From Paracentrotus lividus (taxonomy: Eukaryota; Echinodermata; Echinoidea; Camarodonta; Echinidae): a stretch of 64,000 nt of DNA. The stretch is taken from assembly GCA_940671915.1 (NCBI GenBank), contig CALNVZ010003433.1, positions 48,884,650 through 48,948,649 of the forward strand, given 5' to 3'. The notes under the pieces were generated by a model. The model did not search any database. It had not been told where the DNA came from and saw only the letters and a program-made list of their open reading frames with translations. The stretch's first letter is position 1. Every line of letters begins with the position of its first letter. Shown here in pieces: positions 25,301-37,300 of this stretch. Position numbers and translations under genes: made by a program.

Positions 25301-28300
25301 TCGTGCTCATGCAAATCCCCTGTTTTACCATCATAGAATATTGAAGGTAGAAGATATATATCATATGCAATTGGGTTCCCTAATGTATGATTTCAACTCA
25401 GGTGTACTGCCGCTGGCACTAGCCAAGACTTTCAAGAGAAATGATCAAATTCATAATTATGCCACTAGACGTGCTACTGCACTTCACTTACCCCATGTAA
25501 GGACAAGCTTTGCCCTCAATACTCTAGCCAGCACTGGGCCAAGATTTTGGAATGCTCTCGACTCAAGCATTATTGATTCTGTCAGCATAGCTGTCTTCAA
25601 ACGTAAACTTAAGCTATACTTATTGAGTAATTATATAGTTGACTCATAAACTGATCACGATTTCTCACCATAATCCATTCCTCTGTTTTATAGACTCTAT
25701 ACTGTTTCTGCCAACTTACCTTTTTTGCCTTCTTTCTCTTTCTTCTTGTCTACTGAAAATATGTAATTTATCTCTTATCTTTTCTTATATTTCACTCTCA
25801 ATTTTTTCTCTCTCACAATCCTCAAATCGCTCCTCCTCCCTTCTTTTTGTATATAGACCTTCCTCCCTTCCTTTTTTATGTTCCATTTATTCATAATCCT
25901 CTTAGACTTTATAGTTTGATTGTATTGCATTTGTTACCATATCTTTGTATTTTTTTACCAATAATTTTTGTTTTAAGTTAAGCACCTTGTTAAACATAAC
26001 TAAGCGCTCCAATCACAAGCCTTGCTTTCCAGGAGTCCTAAACCTCTCATTCATAATATTATACATGTATTTTTTACTGTTGTTATCACGATGTTATAAT
26101 GATCTTTGTATGATTGTTTGATTGGTTTAAATGAATTGAACTTGAACTTGAACTTGAATTAATCAATGATTATTAGTTATGAAGTTATGATTGATAATGT
26201 GATTTTACAAAATGGCAACTAGATGACGTCACATTAGGCTAATGAGCTAGAAAAGATTTCAGTGCTCAGATTTTATGATGATCTATCATTGCTGAAAATT
26301 TGAAATACTTTAATGCATTATTTTTCGAGTTATCGTGTCTACAAGAATTGTACAGAAGAAAAAAAAAAAGAAGATTCGGACAATAACAAGAGGTAATATG
26401 TACATACAGTCTGTGTAAAAAAAAATGGTACAGTCGGAAAAAAATTATTTAGGTGTGAAATATTTTCAAATAACATGTGTATGTGGTACCAAAATAAAGC
26501 CAAAAGATTTTCCTTGCTGATGCGCTTTGTTCTTTAAAATTTGCTTTCATAAAACAAAAGTTATGCTAGATTTTGTGCGACGAGGAACAAATCAAAATTG
26601 AGTACTTTATGGCCATTATGCAAAACCTATACACAAAGGCATGGGACGGCGTGGGAAAAATTGATTTTTCTTGATTGTAGAAAACTAGTCATATTTCAAA
26701 AATTACAACACGAAATGTGATGAAAAAAATTATTTAGGTGTGAAATATTTTCAAATAACTTGTGTATTGGTACCAAAATAAAGCCAAAAGATTTTCCTTG
26801 CTGATGCGCTTTGTTCTTTATAATTTGCTTTCGTAAAACAAAAGTTATGCTAGATTTTGTGCGACGAGGAACAAATAAAAATTGAGTACTTTATGGCCAT
26901 TATGCGAAACCTATACACAAAGGCATGGGACGGCGTGGGAAAAATTGATTTTTCTTGATTGTAGAAAACTAGTCATATTTCAAAAATTACAACACGAAAT
27001 GTGATGAAAAAAATTGCAGGTGAAAGTCTGATCTTCCTGCTTTATGAAAATACCAAACAATAGCAGGCTGTGATTAATCTTCATATTATAAAAAAATGTT
27101 TTCTACTTGTACCATTTTATTTGACACAGACTGTACGTACATACCACCTAAATAAGCTTTTATGTAATATTGTTTTTATCACATGTTGGGTAGACCCTAT
27201 TTGGATAGATCTTAAAATTCATTTGATAACTAGTAATCCAGAGTGTCAAGTATAGTTATTTGGAACTAATTCTATATCATCTAGTTGCCCACTAATTGTT
27301 TTGCCTCACCTCAGAAACCCTTAAAATAAGATCCAAATAAGTTAAGTTAAGACAATTATTTCAATCAACAATCATTATTTAGTTTAAATATAATATAGCT
27401 ATTCATAGTTTTTTATTCAGAGAGTTCAGCAAAAATTCTCACCGTAGCTTGTTTCCAGCCATAGCCCTGGTCTCCTATAATGGTCCTTAGAGTGATTGGC
27501 TCGGCTATACTATTAGTTACAAGCTGCACCTCAAATGTCCCCACGTTAAAGCCAAACATGAAGTAATATAATGAAAAGCAGCGTGATATAGCTCCAGTGA
27601 AGGCAGTAGACTTTAAAATTGCAGTGTTTGCATCAGAAGAATAATATGATTGAAGGTAGATATAGACACCTGAAAAAGAAATTGAAAGAAAGAGGTTTCT
27701 TGCCAAAAGGTACTTTACTGTTTCACAATGTGGAGGAACATCTGTCATGCAGATATGCATCTTTCCCGCAAAGTGATTTTCTGTTTGAACAAGATACAAT
27801 AAAGCAGTCCAATTATCAGGGATTTTGTAAAATAAAAGAAGTTTGGACTGTTAAGAAAGAATACAGGAAATTATGGCAGTTTGTTACACAAAGGGTATAA
27901 ATCTTTTCCTGTTTGATTAACTCTTTACGTGCCGCATGCATGATACGTAGCCTACTGTTCGTGTGTCATACTCATGCTTGCTAGCCTACTATTGACTGCT
28001 TAATCCATGCTTTGTTTCCTATCCTCCCTGCTTCGTGCATGACTGCGCACATTCGGAATAACTTTGATTGATTACGCCGATTCTATTGTTCTGCGCACTG
28101 CACACTCACAGATTAATCCGATTAATTCTGCGGCGAGCACATCCAGCTTTTGATTAGCCAATTTTCTCTTTACACAGTTAACATTAAACTTGTTTTCAGT
28201 AGTTTGATGTGTTTGTTAACATTTTGATAGGACCTAGTGCACTAACAATCACACACAATAAAAAACAAATTCATGCCCTGGAACAATCACATGTTTAGAT

Positions 28301-31300
28301 AATTGCCCTCTTCTTTTTAAAAACAGAATTTGGTGTGACTTTAGAGACAAATAAGAATGCCACATATTTAAATTACAACATTGTTGTCGAAAGTTCTTTA
28401 AAAAAAGTTATGAGGAAGTATAACTACAAGGGGAAAAAACTTGGTAGTGGGGGAATTTAGACCCTGGCATGTACGGAGTACTAGTGCGGCAGAGGGGTTG
28501 AGGCGGGGTGGCACTTAAATAGTTAAGGGTTCAATTCCTTTGGACAAGATGCCATCAAATCTAGACAGTGTGTTCCTAAAAAAGGTCAGCCATATTATAA
28601 ATAAAAAGTTTTAAATAAATTTGCTATATATTGATAAAAGAGCAACTCTCTGGCTTTCATTCTTAACCTTTCTTGCATTGATAACATTGTCACGGGTTTC
28701 AGAGTTAGGGTTCTTCAAAAGTACATAGTACAAAACCCACTTTTTCCATTTTGGGGGTTTGCAGGGTAAGAAAGCAACTTTTTGCAAGTTTTTTTACTTA
28801 TCTTTTTTTTTTAAACCAAGTTTTAATGACACGCTTTCTCCTCTCTCAAAGGGGTGAGCTCACAGACCATGAGACTGGCCATGACCCCTCAGGATGAACA
28901 TGGATGAATGACATCACAATAAAGGAACAACTTGCATGTATTATGACATGCTGAAATTATAGCCCAGGCTAAAAAACATCCACTGCTTCCATAGATCCCC
29001 ATGTTAATAACGAAGGCAAATTTTGTCTATGATTCCCAATTTAAAAAATAAATGGACAAAGATTGCCTGCTGATAAACACAGTGCTATATAGAAAAAGTG
29101 GACAGTTATAGCCTGGGCGCTAATTATATGAAAAATTTGAAAATTGGGGCCATAGATTGAAACTTACCTGCCTCTGTACCATATGTGTGATCTACATCTG
29201 CCCCTGTATTATCCGTGGGTGTTGAACCTTGAATACGCTGCCAGTCCAATGAATCATCATTCTTTTCATTCTGCCAGGTGCAATAGCTGTTCTCAAAGTC
29301 ACAGCTGCCTAGCGGAGTACACGGTGCATCAGATAGCTTGATCTCATCCACTGAAATCCCTCCACCCTGTTGGAAGTTGGTCGTACTCGCTTCAAATTGC
29401 ACCTATACAGTGTAAGATTATATTGTTGGAGTATGTTAATAGCTAACATGAATCCCTGGAGACAGAGGTTGCTATATGATTAGAAACATCATTCTCAAGA
29501 ACACCCACAACTTCATAGTATACGTAAGCATGGGCTAATATCACATGAATAGCCAGAATGATGATTAATTCAACTGTGAATAATTATTATAGTCATTGAA
29601 TGGTTGTGTACAGTATATCATTTGTGACCAGCCAGATGAAAACCATGACAAAGGAATATAACTGTCAGAGCCAGAGACTGAACCCACAACCATTGCATTA
29701 ATCTATCAAGTAGTGATACCAAAAAACTATGGCACTTCCTCTCCTATCTGACATACATGTACATGTAATTGTAAACCCTCTCTCTGACTATCTACATTTA
29801 TATATAAATATCTTAAAAATCCATCATTGAATGTTTGTCGATCCTTGATTGGCTGGGAGCATTCCAAGCGATTTAAAGTAACTCTACTAGAAACAAAAAC
29901 TTCCCCATTTTCCCAAGTATACATGTAGTTGGGATAATTATTTTATCTGCAGACAGTAAACGCGCAGCATGAACAGCACATACCTTAGACGTGCACTGCT
30001 ATTATGACGCGCATGCATGAATTCGAATCAAAGAATGGACTGAACGGTGGAGGTATTAACGTTTGATCCTCTTAGATCTTATACTATTACGTCTTTGATT
30101 TAACTGCTAAACCTTTTGGGTTTTTTTTAATGAGGGTTATAAAACAAATACATGTATACGTTCCTCCATTCCCAAGAATAGTTAAATCTGCATGATCTTA
30201 GCTACTTGAATATCCCTTATAGGAATATTTCACTAGCTGCGGTCTATAGATTTAACCATCCTTGCTCAAGATCCGTATATTTGCTCACTATTGCTTACCT
30301 TCATCCTCCCAGTTGTACTGATGAGGTTTGTCTCTTGTACATGCCATTCATCTGCATGGCTTACAGCATTCATCTCCCATAGCAAAGAACGTTCACCTCC
30401 ATCAGGACTTTCACTCTCCAGATACACCTGTGGCGTAAGTTAATTGAAAAAAAATCATTAAATACAAGTGATATACATTATATCGCATACAGGAGACTTG
30501 TTTGAGGCATGGCATAATGGCTTGGCCAGCACAAAAGTGGGATCTTAACAGGGGTCAACAGGCAAAATGATAACAATTAAACGAATTTTTGCCTCGATTA
30601 GAGAGAACACCGACTCACTTACTCCAGACGACTTTCAGCCAGTCTTGTTTCTGTCAGGTTTCATAAACCCTTAACCCTAGCTAGGCCGGGTTATTTTGGG
30701 AGATCTAACAGCCAGGGGGGAGGGCCTCCCAGCCCCCCCCCCCTTCAGATCTCGGCCGGCCACCATGCAATCGCGCTGAAAATTTGGAATCCCCTGTTGT
30801 GTAATCTCCATAAGTGCAGAGTCAATTTTTCCGAAAAATGTTTCATTCTAATTATATATGCTAATTTATGCATGAAATCCTACTTTTTCCTCTTATTCGC
30901 TAAATATACCCCCTAAAATGCTTATTTTGAAGGTACATATTCCTTATAGCATTCCTAACAATCGTACTTTCGTTATCGCCATCAATTTCTCATGTATTTT
31001 ATTGGTTTTTTTTTAAATTTCTTATGTATTTCTTTGTTTTTTGACATTCTATTTTTATTGTTGTTTCTTACCATATATTTTTGGCGTCATTATTGCAGTC
31101 ATAAATAGCAACAAATCAAATGAATATCATCAATAAAGGCAACAATAATCACTCATTTATGAATTTTAGCTGAAAAGACAATTTGTATTGACTTTGTACA
31201 TGAAATCACGTTTTTGAGCAATGGGTCTGACGCACAGGTACAAAATTATGCGTAACTCACGTACCGGGCACCCGGGCGTCGTAAATTGGGTCTTAAAAGA

Positions 31301-34300
31301 GGCAGGAGAACTGGAGGGAAAAAATTCACGAAATATCACAGCAAGAGCTCTTTGCGTTGCCAACATATTGCGTGAAATGTCCCGGCCTAGTTAGGGTTAA
31401 GCACAAGAGATTCCAGTATACATCAACTCCTTGCTCATCGTCAATCTTTTGAGCCTTCAAGCAAACAGTCAATGTTGAAATAGCATGTCCCTCTGCTCTC
31501 TTCTCCTGCACCCAGTGTACCTCTTATACTAAGGTGCTTTGTTGGACTACAAGTAAAGTATAAATGCACAGCTGTTTAACTGCATTTAAAGAATAGCTTA
31601 AAAGCAACAAAATAGTATGAGATAATATGAATGAAGGAGTTACTTACCCGTAAAACAGATACATCGGTTGCACCCATGAAATACCAAAACTGGAAACAAG
31701 TACCTTCAGGTCCAGTTGGATCTAGAAGACCTGTTTCTACGACTGCTACCTTGCTATTTGAATTAAAGGGAGCAAGGTCTGCAAACATCATGTGACCTAA
31801 GAACAAAGAAACATAAAACTTCTAATAATAAAAGTTTGTCTCTATAGATCGCTTGATATGAAGTTTCCTAACTGGTGCTTTACAATATTATTAAATATTA
31901 TAACTGTCAATATCAAGGGATCCTATTAGCATCATAACAGCCATTCAGGTGCACTCATTCCATTCCTATCGGGTATCCATTTATACTTGGGTGAGGACAA
32001 GCAATATATCTACATGCCGTGCCCAGGATCGTAAGTGCTATGCCAGTATATTTCAACCATTTGATCCAAACTTTGTCCCAAATTTACATTAACATTAAAA
32101 TTTATGCCATTGTAATGTCACGTTTTTCTGACATTTCAATTACAGAATGAATTTATCAAAATGCTTTTTTTTTTGTGTCTAATGAGAGAGCTTAATGAGA
32201 AAACTTAACAGAAAACTGTCGATTATGTTTGTTTTTGATGAAATAAAGAAAATATACCAGACATGCTGTTTGACGTGGTGTAAATGTTACCTTAGGTGAA
32301 CATTTTGGGCACTATTTCCTGTTTAGCTCAGAGTTCTTTTTGACCTTTCAACAAGAAGCCTTACCTTCTCCAGTGCCGTATGATACATCAGTAGGTGGTA
32401 CAGAGCCACCAGCAATGGCACGAACAATGTACCAGATATAGTCAGTACCAAGCCCAGGATTGAAATCACAATCACCATTCTCAAAGTCACATTGATCTTC
32501 ATGGACATAGGATAATTGAAAGAAATTAGAATTGGGTGTAAAAGGCACAAGGAAGGAAATATAATATCAGTAACATTATTTGAACAATAAACTGTACTTG
32601 GGTTATATTATTATTGACAATTTTACTGCAACATTCGTTTCAAAATTACTTCTCACTTAAAAGAAAAATGGTCTTAATGCTTACAGATACAACAACTAAA
32701 TACCAATTACCAATTGTGAATATTTAACCAAAGAAAAGAGGTTACATAAAAATTAGAGATAAACCATTCCTTGGACAGATCACTCTTGATAATTATGATT
32801 ACATTTCAATACAAGTTGTTGTACTAAATAATTGAATGTCCTATTCCCATTAGGCTTAATACAAGAAGCATGAACATTAATAATTAGTAAACTTACTTGG
32901 GGTAGGGCAAATGCCTTCCGTGAATTTAATGTCATCTAAAGCTATGTCTCCCAAAGTATATGACGTTCCTTCTCCTTCAAAGATCACCTATTACAATAAG
33001 TACAAATTGTGATTGTGAATTAATTGACAAGATATGCAAGTCAAGGCCACTTTTTGTTTGTTTTCATTTGAAAAAAACATAAATGAACATAATAAAGCCA
33101 ACATGATTGATATGTCACATAAATGAAATAAATATCAAAATATGAAATCATTACAAGCAGTGCACTTAAGAATATGATGAAAATATAAGATTTTGAAAGA
33201 ATGGTTGCTTTACAATTTATTAATATTCAGATAGTTCTACTCTTTTGATGCTGACCTCAACTAACTCCCCTAAGTGAACTACACTGATTCCAAAATTAAA
33301 TGGGCTTTAATTGTGAGGTAAACAAGATGAATCCTCGACCGTGCACGGTCGAAATTTATGCCTCCGCCATTGCCAGATCAGAAATACACAGCACATTCAT
33401 CTATTGATTTTCCTTTATACAAAGACATCTTTGACCTTGACCTTTGACCTTGTGACCCCAAACCTTATTAGATCATAGTCCTTCCTAAATTTTTTACCTA
33501 CACACTGCAAAATATAATAAAATCATCTTCATATGGCGATAACTAACACAATACATGAATTTCACAATTTGACCTCTGTGACCCTTGACCTTTGACCTAC
33601 ATACTCCAAAATCTAATCAGATCATCTTCCTATGGTGATAAATACCATCCCCAAGTTTGAAGTTGATATTTCAAGTGGTTCTTGAGATATTGCGATAACG
33701 AGCAAACGGGACGGACGGATGGACGGACGGACAACCCGAAAACAAGATGCCTCCGGCACCACCTTCGGTGGCGGAGGCATAAAAATGGTATCATTTAAAA
33801 TCAACATAAAACTTCTCAGTCTTTGGCATATACTACAATGTACGAGGGCATTCATCCGTATACTTTTCAAAAAGCTGCCTAAATAAATCTATCATTTGTA
33901 AAGATTCAAAAATGATCTAACATATGCTTCTCTACCTTAAACCATTTCATTAGAAAAAGGCCGAAATGGCTCTTTTTAACATGCTCAATAGGCTTTAGAG
34001 ATAAGTGGCTTAGACTTTATACCAGGGACTCGGCTGTTTGAACTAAAAGTATGCTTATCATATAGAGATAACCTTTTTGTTGGTTTATTCTAATGCAAAA
34101 CCCATTTATAACTATATTGTAAAGCAATCAAAACCCATGCTAATGGTATATGGTTTTTGCTTAATATTTAATAATCAGTTTTGAGATTTATATCCACTAT
34201 TTGGTATACGAGTTTTTGATTGGAAAGTAATTTTTACCACCGGTGTAAAATTTAACTTTTTTTAGTGCGCATATTATCAGGTTACACTTACCGTATAAGG

Positions 34301-37300
34301 ATTATCTTCAGTAAAGTGTATTTTGACTTGATTCCACTGGGGCCCACGTGGCTGCATTTCCTGCCAAATGGCATCCTCATCATCACCATCTGGTTTCTCA
34401 TACACTGTTAGCGTCCCTACATAAGATCCATACATCTGATACCAAAACTCCATACAAGTGCCACTGTCACCATTGATAATAGGTAATGATACGAGACGGG
34501 CTATCTCATCATTTCCAGCATTGGTACCATCCATATAGATGTAATAACCTGAGAAAGGAAAGATCAACAGAAACATATAGCTTCACTGAAAAAGAAAATG
34601 GAAACACTGGAAATAAAAGTGACAGTGATTGCAATACACAGGTTTTTTTTAAACCTGAATCCTACATTTGTGTATCAAGTATTATCTAGATGTGAGGGGT
34701 GAGGGTGCATGTACGAGTCTGAGGTCCTTTACCCGAATCATATTCAGTATTGTGTAAAGGTGAGGGGTGAGGGTGTGTGTCCCGAGGTGAGGGTGAGGTT
34801 GAGGGCCTTTACCCAAATCACATTTAATATTGTGTGGTTGAGAGGGGTGTGGGTGAGTATCAGAGGGTGAGAGTGTGGGTGAGGGTCTTTAACCCAATCC
34901 TACTCAGTATTGTGTGGATGTGAGTGGTGTGGTGGCGTGTCTGAGGGTGAGGATGAGGGTGAGGTTGAGGGTCTTTAACCCAATCCTACTCAGTATTGTG
35001 TGGATGTGAGGGGTGGATGTGAGGGTGTGAATGTGCAGGGTGCGGTTGGGTGTCTAGGGTAAGGGTGAGGGTAAGGGTCTTTACCCCAATCTACTCTGTA
35101 CTGTGTGGATGTGAGGGGTGCAGTGCGTGTCTGTGGGTGAGGTGAGGGTTGGTGAGGGTCTTTACCCCAATCCCACTGTATTGTGTGGATGTGAGGGGTG
35201 CAGGTGGTGTCTGTGGGTGAGGGTGAGGTTAGGGTGAGGGTCTTTACCTAATCCCACTCTGTATTGTGTGGATGTGAGGGGTGCAGGTGCGTGTCTGGGG
35301 TGAGGGTGAGGGTTAGGGTGAGGTCTTACCCCATCCTATCTTGTATGTGTGGATGTGAGGGTGCAGGTGCGTGTCTGTGGGTGAGGGTGAGGGTTAGGGT
35401 GAGGGTCTACTTAGATTGTGTGGTATGGGTGAGATGTGATGTCCAATAATCACGACCCCCCCCCCTCCCCTCCCTCTCTCTACCTCTAATCTCTCTCCTT
35501 CTCTCTCACCGGTTTCATCTCCTTTAGTGTGATCTGCTCCTGGTCCTGTTCCATCCGTATCTGTGGCTCCTGATGCCCTTACCCAATCAATGTCATTAGC
35601 TGTTCCTTGACTCCAGGAGCAAAGGTCAAATTCAAAGTCACAGTCGTTGGGATCCGGTGCTAAAAGTAACCACAAAAAGTATTCATATGGTTATGATAAT
35701 AATAATTACATTTTGATCTAATATCTATACATGCTCCTAATGTGGATTTGATAGTTTTAAAGACGGGGAATCTTCAAGGTTTCATGGGGAGTGGATCAAA
35801 ATTTGCTGATCCCAGACTTCAATGAAAAGCACTGGAAATAACCACCTTGAAGCTAAATTTCTGGACCACAGCAAAACAATCTGTCCCACCCCGAAGAGCT
35901 TCGGGCATGATCGGCCAGGGAAACTGAGATTTAATGACTTTACCAGATGGAGGGATGGGAGGAATAAACAAGGCATTACTAAGGTCTGGCAGTGGTCAGG
36001 TGATGGATGACACCTGTTACCGGGTAAACATCCATGGTGTCAGATTACCCATGGAAGCTGAAGATTCCCTGTCTTTAACCCAGATTTAGCTCCTAGACCT
36101 GATGAACTTTTTAACTTACACAATGTAATAATTCCCTTTCTTTTTAATGATTTAAAAAGCAACAATATTGTTTGCATTGTGTATGCTGAGTAATTTCAGG
36201 TACTAGTATTCATTCAAGATATACAGTGTGTCCCACAAAAAATGCTAATGGCACTTTAGATGTATATGATATTAAAATTAAAATAATATATTGTTTATAC
36301 CTTTACATGCATAAACTACAATTCATTTTCTACAACTGGATGAAATTTTATTTGATATGGTCCAGGAATCACAAAGATATGAGCAGTGTGTCATTACACA
36401 GCAGGAAACCTCTCCATCCAAGTTTGTATTGAATAGTACCAAATGTATCGAATAAAACAAACCCAAGTTTGATCATTAATACTTTGAAAAATATTTCAGA
36501 AGTAATTATGAAATTTATACCACTGTAAAGTGCAACTCATTACAATTTTAATGATACCTCTCTCAGCTCACCAATATCATGTATCACTGAAAACCATTGT
36601 TTTAAACATGTCTTGCAAAATTGTGAGTGGTTCACTTTCACGCTCATTGATGATCAAAGTTGGGTTTCCTTTGAGGCACATTTGAATAACGCATCTCAAG
36701 GTGCATGAATGTGAACACTCTCAATTTTGCAAGACTTTTGCAGAACAATGCGTGATATTGGTGAGCTGAGGAACATATCATTGGAATGGTAATGATTTGC
36801 ACTTTAGTGTGATATAAATTTTATAATCACTACTGAAATATTTTTCAAAATTATTAATGATCAAACTTGGGTTTCTTTTATTCGATATACCTGGTACTAC
36901 TTAATATAAAACTTGGATGGAGAGGTTTCCTGATGAGTGATGAAAAAATGCTCATATCTTTGTTATTATTGGACCATATCACATAAAATTTCATCTAAAT
37001 GCAGAAAAGGAATTGTAGTTTACGGGTGTAGAGATGTAAATCATATAATATTGTAATTTTAATATTATCCCCATCTAAAGTCCAATTAGCATTTTTTGTG
37101 GGACACACTGTATTTTCCCTTAATTATGGAAAATAAACTTTTTGTTTCTACAAATTAATGTGGCATGCAATGATTAACACAACATAAAATCCGGAATGGT
37201 TTACCATTTAACTTATAGGAGACAACATCCTAATCCTCGTATGCTTTCCCCCATATATATGAAATATCAAATTACTAGTGAGCTCTAAATTAGAGTTAAA

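Larger units (their letters stand above)
18753..27442. other. 8.7 kb repeat-filled intron between MAM exons 12 and 11
   Basis: The intron is made mostly of copies of an AGGTGGTATGT-ended repeat, a giant palindrome, a truncated LINE and a Tc1-type MITE, described separately. The equivalent intron in the second block (4856-5977) is only 1.1 kb, so nearly all of this is inserted DNA. Confidence 0.75.

Noticed and set aside
35264-35449. ORF in the GTGAGGG minisatellite
   Set aside because: Repetitive CGCEGCR-type translation of the tandem array, not a protein.
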